Below, piece by piece: positions 14,920 through 24,000 of a stretch of 45,647 bases of DNA. Position numbers and translations under genes: made by a program. Every line of letters starts with the position of its first letter. The stretch's first letter is position 1. Under the pieces are notes generated by a model. The model was not told the origin of the DNA and did no database searches. It worked only from the letters and a program-made list of their open reading frames with translations. The stretch is from JBBDMW01 sp040878005 (GTDB taxonomy: Bacteria > Chloroflexota > Dehalococcoidia > Lucifugimonadales > Lucifugimonadaceae): NCBI GenBank assembly GCA_040878005.1, contig JBBDMW010000074.1:1-45647 (forward strand), read 5' to 3'.

Positions 14920-17130
14920 TTATATCGACGTTGCACGATCAAAGCCGTTGTGCCAGGCGTCCGCTGCCTGTTCCAGCGGCACGTCCAGCATGTCGCCAAA
15001 CTGGAGCCTGTTGCCGCCCACCGATCCCATCTCCGCGAACGGCACGGATCGCTCGGACGCCAGGCGCTCAACCTCCACCAGGTTCTCCTTCGGCAGGCTG
15101 AGGATAATCCGTGACTGCCGCTCACCGAATAGCGCAGCGTCCCACCGTTCCGGTTCTGGACCGTGGACCACAGCGCCGATGCCGCCCGCAATGGCCGACT
15201 CCGCAACGGCCACCGCCAGACCCCCGTCTGAGCAGTCGTGGGCTGAGCTTACCAGTCCGGAGCGGATGGCAGAGCGACATACCGCCTGCACGGAGCGTTC
15301 AAGCTCCAGGTCCAGCGCCGGCTGTCCCTCGACCCTGCCGTGGGTCAACGCCAGCAACTCGCTGCCTGCCAGTCCTGCGACGTCATCCCACGGCGACTCC
15401 GCGCCCAGCAGGACCAGCGCATCGCCTTCGTTCTTGAACGCAATCGTGGCGTGCCGCGTGGCATCATCCAGCAGTCCCAGTGCGCCGATGATGGGCGTCG
15501 GGTAGATGGCTCGCCCGCGCGACTCGTTGTACAGGCTGGCGTTGCCGCTGACCACAGGGATGCCGAACATCTCTGCTGCAGCCTTGATGCCGTTGATGGA
15601 CTCGGTCAACTGGTACTGTACGTCCGGTTTCTCCGGGTTGCCGAAGTTCAGGCCGTCTGTGAGGGCAAGAGGCTCCGCTCCCACGCATGCCAGGTTGCGG
15701 CACGCCTCCGCCACCGAGATTGCGCTCCCAATGAACGGATCCAGGTAACAGATGCGGCCGTTGCAGTCCGTGGACATGGCGATGGCCCGCTTTGTTCCCT
15801 TCAAACGTAGTACGGCGGCGTCGCCTCCGGGCGGCACGACGGTGTTGTTCTGGACCTGGTGGTCGTACTGCCTGAACACAGAGAGCTTTGACGCTATATT
15901 CGGCGATGCAAGCAACTCCAGGAATATCGTTGCCGGGGAGCGGGTGGGTACAGGGATCTGGGACAGGTCAGCATCCTGGAGCCTCGAAAGCCAATCGGGC
16001 TTGGGAGGGTTGAACGGGTACTCCGGCGCCTCCGTGAGCACGGCTATGGGCGTTTCGGTGACCTGTGCATCGCCATCGAAAATACGAACAGAGCCGCCGG
16101 TTTCAAACTCACCGATCACCGTGGCATCCAGGTCCCACTTTTCGAACAGCCGCCTGACGGCGTCCTCGTGCCCCGGCGTGACCGCCAGCAGCATGCGCTC
16201 CTGCGACTCCGAGAGCATTACCTCGTACGGCGTCATGCCTTCTTCACGGCGTGGAACCTTCAAAATGTCCATGCGAAGGCCCATGCCGCTTCGCTCGGCC
16301 ATCTCGATGGCTGCGCTTGTCAGGCCGGCCGCACCAAGGTCCTGCATGCCCACGACACCCGGCAGCTTGATGGCCTCCAGGCATGCCTCTATCAATACCT
16401 TCTCAAGGAACGGGTTGCCCACCTGTACCGCGGAGCGCATCTCGGCTTCCTCTACAAACACGCGGGACGCCAATCCGGATGCGCCATGTATGCCGTCGCG
16501 GCCTGTGTCAGCCCCCACCAGGAAGAGGAGGTCGCCCGGCGCCCTGGCGGTGGCGCTCACAACCCGGCCATCCTCAATCAGCCCCACGCACATAGCGTTG
16601 ACCAACGGGTTGCCAGAGTAGGAGGGGTCGAATACAACCTCGCCGCCCACATTGGGTATGCCGATGCAGTTGCCGTACGCGGATATGCCGCCCACCACGC
16701 CATGCAGCAGGAAGCGGTTGTGAGGCTCGGAGGGTGGGCCAAACCTGAGTGAGTTCATGAGGGCAATTGGACGTGCACCCATTGCGAATATGTCCCGCAC
16801 GATGCCGCCCACGCCTGTTGCAGCGCCTTCGTGCGGCTCCACCGCGGACGGGTGGTTGTGCGACTCGATCTTCATGGCCACCGCAAGGCCGTCGCCTATG
16901 TCCACGACGCCGGCATTCTCAGCGCCCGGGGCAACCAGCAGCCGGTCGCTCTTGCCTGGCAGCAGGCGCAGAAGTGGCTTGGTGTGCTTGTAGCCGCAGT
17001 GTTCGCTCCAGAGCGCTCCGAACAGCCCCAGCTCCAGTGGCTGTGGCTCGCGGCCAAGACGATCGACTATCGCCTCGTACTCTGCGCGGCTAAGTGCTAT
17101 TTCGTCCAGGGTTTCTTGAGTTACGGGCAA
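14920..17130 (-). CDS. purL: Phosphoribosylformylglycinamidine synthase subunit PurL
   Basis: A 736-residue small-type PurL, the synthetase subunit for step four of purine synthesis. ATP-grasp-unrelated PurM-like halves are visible: ESHNHPSAVEPHEGAATGVG at about residues 88-107, GAAGLTSAAIEMAERSGMGL, TDGLNFGNPEKP, and HDCSDGGLAVAVAES in the C-terminal half. Small-type enzymes need PurQ, which lies upstream, and PurS. The reading frame starts at a TTG (17128-17130) with only a weak GAG upstream; no ATG or GTG fits better. It is separated from purQ by 135 bases. Confidence 0.96.
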   Translation of the reverse strand: MPVTQETLDEIALSRAEYEAIVDRLGREPQPLELGLFGALWSEHCGYKHTKPLLRLLPGKSDRLLVAPGAENAGVVDIGDGLAVAMKIESHNHPSAVEPHEGAATGVGGIVRDIFAMGARPIALMNSLRFGPPSEPHNRFLLHGVVGGISAYGNCIGIPNVGGEVVFDPSYSGNPLVNAMCVGLIEDGRVVSATARAPGDLLFLVGADTGRDGIHGASGLASRVFVEEAEMRSAVQVGNPFLEKVLIEACLEAIKLPGVVGMQDLGAAGLTSAAIEMAERSGMGLRMDILKVPRREEGMTPYEVMLSESQERMLLAVTPGHEDAVRRLFEKWDLDATVIGEFETGGSVRIFDGDAQVTETPIAVLTEAPEYPFNPPKPDWLSRLQDADLSQIPVPTRSPATIFLELLASPNIASKLSVFRQYDHQVQNNTVVPPGGDAAVLRLKGTKRAIAMSTDCNGRICYLDPFIGSAISVAEACRNLACVGAEPLALTDGLNFGNPEKPDVQYQLTESINGIKAAAEMFGIPVVSGNASLYNESRGRAIYPTPIIGALGLLDDATRHATIAFKNEGDALVLLGAESPWDDVAGLAGSELLALTHGRVEGQPALDLELERSVQAVCRSAIRSGLVSSAHDCSDGGLAVAVAESAIAGGIGAVVHGPEPERWDAALFGERQSRIILSLPKENLVEVERLASERSVPFAEMGSVGGNRLQFGDMLDVPLEQAADAWHNGFDRATSI

Positions 17131-17265
17131 GGCTTGGTTCTCAGTTGGTTTTGGCGGAGCGCCTGGAATGCATTGACCGCACAGGATTGGGTGAGGTAAT
17201 CGCTAACCGCAGTTTCAGGCGCCCCTAATAGTACGTTCATCTTTGCGGACTGCTGCATCCGAATC

Positions 17266-17976
17266 TCAAGCGGTAGGCGCTGCCACTTTCGAAGCAGCCG
17301 TGAACATGGAGCGGAAAATCACGTTGCCATCTTCGCTGCCAAGCAGCGTCTCGCAGGCTCTCTCCGGGTGCGGCATCATGCCCAGCACATTGCCCCGTTC
17401 GTTGATTATCCCCGCGATATTCGCTGCCGACCCGTTAGGATTCGCCTGCGGGGTGATCTCACCGTCCGGCGTGGAGTAGCGGAACACGATGCGGCCGGAG
17501 GCTTCCAGTTGGTCGATGGTTTCCCGGTCAGCCTGGTAATTTCCCTCGCCGTGTGAGACAGGCACCCGGAGCACCTGCCCCTTGGCGGCCAGGTGAGTAA
17601 ACGCTGTGTCAGCGTTCTCAACGCGCAGGTTGGTCATCGAGCACCGGAACTCCAGGTGCTCGTTGCGAATCAACACTCCGGGCAGCACGCCGGCCTCGCA
17701 CAGGACCTGGAAACCGTTGCATATGCCGATAACGGGCTTTCCTGCCTCAGCGAAGTCAATCACGGCGTCCATGACTGGAGAGAAGCGGGCGATTGCGCCG
17801 CAACGCAGGTAGTCCCCGTAAGAGAAGCCTCCGGGGAGGACCACGGCGTCGAACCCGGAGAGGTCACGGTCGCCGTGCCAGACATACTCGGCCTGCTGGC
17901 CCAATACGGTTGTAAGCGCATGGTGGCAGTCGCGCTCACTCCAGGTGCCGGGAAAAACAACTACAGCGAATTTCAA
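17266..17976 (-). CDS. purQ: Phosphoribosylformylglycinamidine synthase subunit PurQ
   Basis: A 236-residue class I glutamine amidotransferase subunit that supplies ammonia to PurL. The nucleophile is the cysteine of IGICNGFQVLCEAG at about residues 83-96. The catalytic His/Glu pair is in MMPHPERACE near the C-terminus. The start MKFAVVVFPGTWSERDC is typical. It precedes purL on the same strand. The partner purS, often fused next to purQ, is not in the gap before purL or in the stretch up to rpsU. Confidence 0.96.
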   Translation of the reverse strand: MKFAVVVFPGTWSERDCHHALTTVLGQQAEYVWHGDRDLSGFDAVVLPGGFSYGDYLRCGAIARFSPVMDAVIDFAEAGKPVIGICNGFQVLCEAGVLPGVLIRNEHLEFRCSMTNLRVENADTAFTHLAAKGQVLRVPVSHGEGNYQADRETIDQLEASGRIVFRYSTPDGEITPQANPNGSAANIAGIINERGNVLGMMPHPERACETLLGSEDGNVIFRSMFTAASKVAAPTA

Positions 17977-18094
17977 TGTGTTGCCTCTATGGAATTGAGC
18001 ACGTTGAATCTAGCGTTTTGATAGGTCATTACGGCCACGTTTGCCTCGCGGTGACATGCCTGAAGGCGGGGCATGGACGGGCCGGAACGGCCTG

Positions 18095-18134
18095 AGACAA
18101 AGAAGCGCCCCTGCGGATGAACCGCGGGGACGCT
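18095..18134 (-). terminator. Intrinsic terminator downstream of rpsU
   Basis: AGCGCCCCTGCGG (18104-18116) pairs with CCGCGGGGACGCT (18122-18134) over 13 positions with one mismatch and one wobble, around a five-base loop. On the minus strand it is followed by TCTTTGTC-like T-rich sequence. It lies 50 bases past the rpsU stop, isolating rpsU from purQ. Confidence 0.75.
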
Positions 18135-18184
18135 GCTGGCACATGAATCAAATGTCAGGAAGGGACAGGGTGCCTGCCCCGGCG

Positions 18185-18379
18185 CTACATGTTCTTGAGG
18201 GTTGCCTTGATGCTCTTGCGGCGCTTTGCTGCGGCACGCTTCTTGCGCACAACGCTTGGCGGCTCGAAGTGCTGACGCCTGCGGGCCTCGGAGATGATCG
18301 ACTCCTGCTGCACCCGCTTGGTGAAGCGCCTCAAAAACCCCTCGAAACTCTCGCCTTCATTAATCCTGAGCTCTACCAA
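18185..18379 (-). CDS. rpsU: 30S ribosomal protein S21
   Basis: A 64-residue S21 of typical length. MVELRINEGESFEGFLRRF and the basic C-terminal helix RKKRAAAKRRKSIKATLKN are characteristic; KRVQQESIISEARRRQHFEP lies between them. It sits on the 30S platform near the 3' end of 16S rRNA. It appears to be monocistronic, flanked by an AT-rich upstream region (18420-18500) and a strong terminator downstream. Confidence 0.95.
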   Translation of the reverse strand: MVELRINEGESFEGFLRRFTKRVQQESIISEARRRQHFEPPSVVRKKRAAAKRRKSIKATLKNM

Positions 18380-18611
18380 AAGAACCTCTTCCCTTGATCC
18401 ATGGTGGCAACCGGACTTAGTGCGTCCAGAATTGACTGCATTAAATATGAATATGCGCTAGCCAAATAGAACGCATACACATTCAGTATAGCGGTGTGGT
18501 CAAGACTGGGCCACCGCCGCGTGATTAAAGCATGGTGTGATACGGGCAGAGGTCAACGAACGGTGACGCTTCTGTAGCCACTCTCTCAAGCGACCCGCGA
18601 ACAGCCGCCTC

Positions 18612-20126
18612 CTAAACGGGAGACGCGGCGCCTTCCAGCGCGCTGATGGCCTTCTCCAACCGCTCAATGCTCCGTTCGCGGCCTATCGCTGAAAGTGTGT
18701 CGAACAGTGGTGGCGCAACGCGTTTCCCCGTCACAGCCACGCGAATCGCACCAAAAAGCTGGCCCGGCTTCAACCCCAGTTCTTCCGCCAACGCCCGGAA
18801 CTGAGCTTCCAGCGGCTCCGGCTCAAACGTCTCCGCCCTCCGGCACAGGTTCAGTGCAGCCCTGAGGGCATCCGCGGTCGAAGTCGCGTCCATGTTTTTC
18901 TGTGGAAGCTCGGCCGCGTTCACTTCTACGTCGTCCACGAAGAAGAAGTCGAGCATCTCCGGCGCTTCGTTGATGCGCCTCAGCCGCTCCCGCACCAGCG
19001 GGATGAGCCTGGTCACGTAGTCATGGTCAACTGGCCTTGGGACTGAGGCGGGTAGCCCCGCCTCAAGCGCCGGTATGACGGCATCCGCCAGCTTTTCTGG
19101 TGCCATCTGGCGTATGTAGACCCCGTTCATCCACTCCAGTTTCTCGGCGTCAAATATGGCGGCGGACTCGTTGATGCGCTCCAGGCTGAACCGGCGCACT
19201 ATCTCATCGCGCGACATCAGCTCTGTATCATCGCCTGGCGACCACCCGAGCAGCGACAGGAAGTTGAACATGGCGTCCGGTATGTAACCAGCGTCCCGGT
19301 ACTCCAGCGCCGCCGCTGCGCCGTGCCGCTTGCTCAGCTTGGAGCGGTCCTTGCCCAGCAGTATGGGCAGGTGAACGTATGCCGGAGGCTCAATCCCAAG
19401 CCCACGATGAATCAGCACGTGGCGGGGCGTGCTCGATATCCACTCCTCGCCGCGCAGGACGTGTGTGATCTGCATGTCATGGTCGTCAACCACGTGCGCC
19501 AGGTGGTACGTGGGCAGTCCGTCTGACTTCAGCACCACGAAGTCAGACAGCTTGCTGAGATCAAAGGTCACCTCGCCGCGCACCACGTCGTGGAAAGTCA
19601 GCGACTCATGATCCGGCACGCGGAACCTCACCACTATCGGGATACCCTTTTTGCGCGACTCCTCCAACTCGTCCCGCGACCGTGTGCGGCACCTGCCGTC
19701 ATACCCGGGCGGCAGCGCCGCCGCCTTCTGGCGCTCCCTCAGGGCCTCCAGCCGCTCCGGTGTGCAGTCGCACAGGTACGCTGCACCGGACTCAAGCAGG
19801 CGTTCGATGGCCTCGGCGTACATCTCGCGCCGCTCGGACTGGATGTAAGGTCCGTGCGGGCCGCCAATGTCCGGTCCCTCATCCCACTCCAGTCCCAGCC
19901 AGCGCAGCCCTTCATATATGGACTGCACGGAGTCTTCCGTGGTGCGCTTCTGGTCCGTGTCCTCAATGCGGAGGATGAGCTTCCCGCCGGTCTTGCGCGC
20001 AAGTATCCAGTCATACAGCGCGGTGCGAACGCCGCCGATGTGCAGCGCTCCGGTGGGGCTGGGGGCAAACCGGACACGCACAGGTCCGGAAGGGTCTTTA
20101 CTGAGGTTATCGCTCAATGTGGTCAT
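18612..20126 (-). CDS. gltX: Glutamate--tRNA ligase
   Basis: A 504-residue class I glutamyl-tRNA synthetase. The HIGH motif region is FAPSPTGALHIGGVRTALYD near residues 21-40, and the KMSKS counterpart is KLSKRHG at about 262-268. A cysteine-containing insertion (YLCDCTPERLEALRERQ) and a C-terminal anticodon-binding helical domain complete it. It may be discriminating or non-discriminating; sequence alone does not tell. The 108-base leader carries the perfect palindrome AGAACGTTCT at 20150-20159 just before the start codon. No T-box is apparent. Confidence 0.97.
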   Translation of the reverse strand: MTTLSDNLSKDPSGPVRVRFAPSPTGALHIGGVRTALYDWILARKTGGKLILRIEDTDQKRTTEDSVQSIYEGLRWLGLEWDEGPDIGGPHGPYIQSERREMYAEAIERLLESGAAYLCDCTPERLEALRERQKAAALPPGYDGRCRTRSRDELEESRKKGIPIVVRFRVPDHESLTFHDVVRGEVTFDLSKLSDFVVLKSDGLPTYHLAHVVDDHDMQITHVLRGEEWISSTPRHVLIHRGLGIEPPAYVHLPILLGKDRSKLSKRHGAAAALEYRDAGYIPDAMFNFLSLLGWSPGDDTELMSRDEIVRRFSLERINESAAIFDAEKLEWMNGVYIRQMAPEKLADAVIPALEAGLPASVPRPVDHDYVTRLIPLVRERLRRINEAPEMLDFFFVDDVEVNAAELPQKNMDATSTADALRAALNLCRRAETFEPEPLEAQFRALAEELGLKPGQLFGAIRVAVTGKRVAPPLFDTLSAIGRERSIERLEKAISALEGAASPV

Positions 20127-20234
20127 GGCTTGAAGCGTACCACGGCTTAAGAACGTTCTGAACTGCGGCGTTGACTGGTATTTTGCTGAGATTTAAAGAG
20201 CAACATGCCGGCGTGATGTTGTCCAAAGCACTTG

Positions 20235-21170
20235 TCAGTGGTTCCGGTCCTCGATCTCATCCAACGCAGCCTGGAGGTCCGGAGGCAGGGGAGACGATAC
20301 ATCGACCGGCTCGCCCGTCACCGGGTGAGTGAACGCAAGCCGTGACGCGTGTAAAAACTGCCGGGTCAGCCCGCCTGGGCGCGGTGACCGGCGGCCGTAG
20401 ACCGGATCGCCTACAACCGGGTGGCCCACGCCCGCCATGTGCACCCTGACCTGGTGCATGCGGCCCGTCTCCAGCGTCACCTCCAGGAGCGAGGTGTCGC
20501 CTATATGCCGGACTACGCGGTAACGCGTCCGCGCTGCCTTTCCTGAGTCCACAATCGCCTGCCGTGTGCGCTGCGCCGGATCGCGGCCGATGGGAGCGTC
20601 AATCACGCCCTGCGGAGGCGCCAGCTTTCCGTGTACAAGGGCAGTGTATGTACGCCTGATGTCCCTGGCCTTGATCATCTCTACCAGCGCTTCATACGCC
20701 TGCTGTGTGCGGGCAAATACGAGCAGCCCTGAGGTGTCACGGTCCAGCCTGTGAACCACGCCCGGCCGGTCCGGATCACCGACCGCCGCCATCTCCGGGT
20801 ACGCCGAGAGCAGAGTGTTCACCAGTGTGTCGTCTATATGACCGGCGCCGGGATGTACCGCTATGCCGGCAGGCTTGTCGGCCACCAGCAGGTGTTCATC
20901 TTCGTGGACAACGTTGACCTGGCCGGGGTGCGCTACGACGCCGCCCTGGCCCGCGCCCGGCAAGTCCGCTGACACCTGGTCGCCGGGGCCAACGTTGTCG
21001 GCGGGTCGTCGCAGGACGCTCCCGTTAACGCTGACATGGCCTTCACGGATCATCCGTTGAGCTGCTGACCTGCTCAGGCCGGGAATATGGTTTGCCAGGG
21101 CCACATCAAGACGAGCGGGTGAGGTATCTGGCGGCGCGGTCCAGGCGATGCTGCGCGCCACGCCGGTCAC
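20235..21170 (-). CDS. RluA/RluD-family pseudouridine synthase
   Basis: A 311-residue 23S rRNA-type pseudouridine synthase. An N-terminal S4 RNA-binding domain (RLDVALANHIPGLSRSAAQR) is at residues 20-80. The catalytic motif HRLDRDTSGLLVFAR lies near residues 140-154, with the second aspartate as nucleophile. The late motif GRMHQVRVHMAGVGHPVVGD is at about 235-254. It starts at a GTG (21170) that overlaps the lspA stop by four bases. The lspA-rluD order is common in bacteria. RluD itself makes pseudouridines in helix 69, but the paralogue cannot be fixed by eye. Confidence 0.92.
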   Translation of the reverse strand: MTGVARSIAWTAPPDTSPARLDVALANHIPGLSRSAAQRMIREGHVSVNGSVLRRPADNVGPGDQVSADLPGAGQGGVVAHPGQVNVVHEDEHLLVADKPAGIAVHPGAGHIDDTLVNTLLSAYPEMAAVGDPDRPGVVHRLDRDTSGLLVFARTQQAYEALVEMIKARDIRRTYTALVHGKLAPPQGVIDAPIGRDPAQRTRQAIVDSGKAARTRYRVVRHIGDTSLLEVTLETGRMHQVRVHMAGVGHPVVGDPVYGRRSPRPGGLTRQFLHASRLAFTHPVTGEPVDVSSPLPPDLQAALDEIEDRNH

Positions 21171-22015
21171 GGCCTCCGGTCCGGGGCCGGTGCGTCGTCT
21201 TCTGCTATCCGGGATGCCTGCGGGTCAGGCGGCTGACCGTCCGCGGACGGACCTGCCTTGTCGTCCTGCGCTTCGCCGTGTTCACCATGCGCACTATCTG
21301 AAGGCTCGCCGATGTCATGACCGGCACGCTCAGATCCGGGTGCATCCGCATCGGCAGATTGTGCATGCTCATCCCGGTCCTTGAGGTTCCAGAAATAGAA
21401 GACCATCACACCGATGCCGATCACGATGGCCGAGTCAGCAATGTTGAAAACCGGCCACGGCCCCACGTTTATGAAGTCTGTAACGTGTCCCAGCCGGAAC
21501 CGGTCGAACAGGTTCCCGAACGCTCCGCCCAGTTGCAGGCCGAACGCCACGCGAACCATGTTTGATTCCTGGCCAGCAGACCGGTACACGAACACCAGCA
21601 ACACAACGGCCAGGAGCGAGACGACAGCCAGGATGTCGCCCTGGCCCTGGAATAGCCCGAAGGCGGTGCCAGTGTTCCATACGTGAGTGAAGCGGAAGAA
21701 CCCATCGGCCGGAACCGACTCGCCATAGGCCAGGTTCTCAATGACCGCCCACTTGGTCAGCTGGTCAAAGGCGAATATCACTGCCAGCGTCAGCCACGGC
21801 ACCGGGTCCAGGAGAAATGACCATCCCCTTCCCTTCGAGCGGGAGCCTTCTTGGGCTTCTTTGCCTGTCTTGCCGCGAGCCGGCTGTTCTTCTGGGCGGA
21901 TAGTTTCCAATGGCTCTGTATGTTGATGATTGCGGAATAAATTAGACGCCGCGAAGACTCGCCGCTTGTTATTTGAGTATACGTAACCCAGGGCGATGCG
22001 GTCGCCCCGCACCAT
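21167..22015 (-). CDS. lspA: Lipoprotein signal peptidase with long terminal tails
   Basis: The LspA core is about 150 residues, with four membrane segments beginning WLTLAVIFAFDQLTKW. The two catalytic aspartates are in GHVTDFINVG and FNIADSAIVIG. The usual NLFDRFRLG stretch precedes them. It cleaves signal peptides of lipoproteins such as the beta-propeller protein in this window. The protein has an unusual acidic C-terminal tail of about 70 residues. It also has up to 75 N-terminal residues rich in Lys, Arg and Gly. The start is uncertain: the ATG at 22015 lacks a good ribosome site, and the following DNA is AT-rich like a leader, so a downstream TTG (21910) is possible. Confidence 0.9.
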   Translation of the reverse strand: MVRGDRIALGYVYSNNKRRVFAASNLFRNHQHTEPLETIRPEEQPARGKTGKEAQEGSRSKGRGWSFLLDPVPWLTLAVIFAFDQLTKWAVIENLAYGESVPADGFFRFTHVWNTGTAFGLFQGQGDILAVVSLLAVVLLVFVYRSAGQESNMVRVAFGLQLGGAFGNLFDRFRLGHVTDFINVGPWPVFNIADSAIVIGIGVMVFYFWNLKDRDEHAQSADADAPGSERAGHDIGEPSDSAHGEHGEAQDDKAGPSADGQPPDPQASRIAEDDAPAPDRRP

Positions 22016-22055
22016 TGCCGCAACCCAAACGACTACCCCAAAACCCGTATCCTGA

Positions 22056-22694
22056 TCACCGCAGCAGTTGCTCCTCCATGAACGCAGCCACCCGGCGTGC
22101 GGCCTCTGGCTCATGGCCTCGGAGCGTATGGTCCGCTCCCGGCAACACCTCGAACACCGGCGGCTGTGCCATCGCATTGGCCGCCGACTGTAGCTCGTCC
22201 TGCTTCACTATCCTGTCCTCGGAGCCCACCAGCAGGAGCCTGGGGCGGGAATCAGATCCAAAGGCGGGCGATTGCACAGCAGAAAGCGGAGGAGAAACCA
22301 GTGCAATCGCCCTCGCATCCGCAAGCCCTGCCAACCCACGCGCGATGGCCGCTGCGCCTGCCGAGTAACCGGCAACGCCCAGCCGCCTGCCTCGCGTTTC
22401 CCGCCATCCCTGGAGGATTCCGAGCGCCCTCGCCACATCTTCCGCCGCCGTACCGCCCGCGTCCGTTGCGCCGTCCTTGAACGGCCTGAAATTGAAGCGC
22501 AGGCTAGCTATGCCGCGTCCAGCGAGTTCGCTGCAGATGGCATACGTGACCGCTGAATCCATATGACCACCGAACAACGGGTGAGCGTGGCATACAACCA
22601 CACCCGGAAACGGCGGTCTCAAACCGGCGGGTGTCGTAAGCACCCCTTCCAGGCGGCTATCGCCAATATGGAACTCCAACGCTGCCTGCCGCAT
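22056..22694 (-). CDS. Alpha/beta hydrolase (dienelactone hydrolase-like)
   Basis: A 212-residue alpha/beta hydrolase. The oxyanion-side motif VVVCHAHPLFGGHMDSA lies at about residues 32-48. The nucleophile elbow is GVAGYSAGAAA at about 106-116. A late acid strand is LLLVGSEDRIV, and the histidine is in PGADHTLRG. This is the COG2945-like group of short hydrolases with the H-x-HP-x-x-GG-x-M motif. The substrate is unknown. It lies 40 bases before lspA and may share its transcript. Confidence 0.88.
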   Translation of the reverse strand: MRQAALEFHIGDSRLEGVLTTPAGLRPPFPGVVVCHAHPLFGGHMDSAVTYAICSELAGRGIASLRFNFRPFKDGATDAGGTAAEDVARALGILQGWRETRGRRLGVAGYSAGAAAIARGLAGLADARAIALVSPPLSAVQSPAFGSDSRPRLLLVGSEDRIVKQDELQSAANAMAQPPVFEVLPGADHTLRGHEPEAARRVAAFMEEQLLR

Positions 22695-22942
22695 GTTTCT
22701 CCATCCACTGCCGGGCGCCGGTCGTAAGAATTACAGGATCGGCTGATAGAATCGCATCGTCATACTGTCACCGGACAACACCTGTATCAGAATGGCATTT
22801 TAGAATCTGTGTCGAAGCATCGCCCACGGCGATTGCCGCCGCACGGCCCAGCCGCGCCAGTCAGTCGCTCGGCGCCTGGTTTTGTGCCTTCGACTAAGTC
22901 CTGCCGCGTCAAATTGCATCCGTCCCGCTGAGGAACCCAGTA

Positions 22943-23977
22943 ATGATCCGAGTCGACCTTCGCAGCGATACCGTAACTCATCCCAGCCCGGAGATGCGCC
23001 GGGCCATGTACGAGGCCGAGCTTGGCGATGACGTGTACGGCGATGACCCTACGGTGAACCGCCTGCAGGAGAAGGCCGCCGAGATGCTGGGCAAGGAGGC
23101 GGGACTTTTCGTCAGCTCTGGCACCCAGAGCAACCTGGCGGCGGTGCTTGCTCAGGCGCAGCGCGGCGACGAGATCATCGTGGGCGACCAGTGCCACATC
23201 ATGAACAACGAGGCGGGCGGCGTATCGGTGCTCGGCGGCGTGACAATGCGGCCAATCTCCACGGACAGCCAGGGCAGGCTTGATCCTGACGATATCCGGG
23301 CGGCGGTCCAGCCACGGGACTACCACAAGCCCCGGTCAGTCCTGCTCTGCATTGAGAACACACACAACGCATCCAGCGGCCGCGCCATCACGCCGGAAGA
23401 CACGAAGCGTATGGCTGACGCCGCTCGCGAGCGCGGCCTCCGGGTGCATATGGACGGCGCCCGCATCTTTAATGCTGCCGTTGCCCTCGAAACCCCGGTG
23501 TCTGCGCTTACCGCGGACGTGGATACTGTAGGCTTTTGCCTCTCGAAGGGCCTGTCCTGCCCTATTGGAAGCGTCCTGTGCGGCGACAAAGAGTTCATAG
23601 ACGAGGCCAACCGGTGGCGGAAGATACTTGGCGGAGGCATGCGCCAGGTGGGAGTGGTGGCAGCAGCGGGCATCGTCGCTCTTGATATGATGGTCGACCG
23701 CATGGCTGAGGACCACTCAAACGCCCGCAGGCTGGCGCTCGACCTTGCCGAGATTAAGGGCATCCGGCTGAACCCGGAGAACATACAGACCAATATAGTG
23801 CGGTTCGGCGTGCCGGAAGGCAAAGGCGGCGACATCGCAAAGCGACTCAAGGCGGAGGGTGTTCACATCAACGGCGGCGGCTCAGAACTGCGCATGGTGA
23901 CGCACTACGGCGTGGACAGCGAAGACATAGACTTCACCCTGGCGGCAACGCGCACGGTCATGGCGGCGGTGAACTAG
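22943..23977 (+). CDS. Low-specificity L-threonine aldolase
   Basis: A 344-residue PLP enzyme of fold type I that splits threonine or allo-threonine into glycine and acetaldehyde. The start IRVDLRSDTVTHPSPEMRRA is the family signature, followed by GDDVYGDDPTVNRLQ. The PLP lysine is in FCLSKGLSCPIGS, at about residue 202. ENTHNASSGR and HMDGARIFNAA match cofactor-binding segments. AGGAA lies seven bases before the ATG. It is followed after 23 bases by an ABC exporter pair, probably a separate unit. Confidence 0.93.
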   Translation: MIRVDLRSDTVTHPSPEMRRAMYEAELGDDVYGDDPTVNRLQEKAAEMLGKEAGLFVSSGTQSNLAAVLAQAQRGDEIIVGDQCHIMNNEAGGVSVLGGVTMRPISTDSQGRLDPDDIRAAVQPRDYHKPRSVLLCIENTHNASSGRAITPEDTKRMADAARERGLRVHMDGARIFNAAVALETPVSALTADVDTVGFCLSKGLSCPIGSVLCGDKEFIDEANRWRKILGGGMRQVGVVAAAGIVALDMMVDRMAEDHSNARRLALDLAEIKGIRLNPENIQTNIVRFGVPEGKGGDIAKRLKAEGVHINGGGSELRMVTHYGVDSEDIDFTLAATRTVMAAVN

Positions 23978-24000
23978 GCGGAACGATACGCCGGCGCGTT

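Noticed and set aside
20150..20159. AGAACGTTCT as a possible LexA (SOS) box before gltX
   Set aside because: Known Gram-positive-type LexA boxes have GAAC and GTTC separated by four bases; here they abut, and gltX is not an SOS gene.
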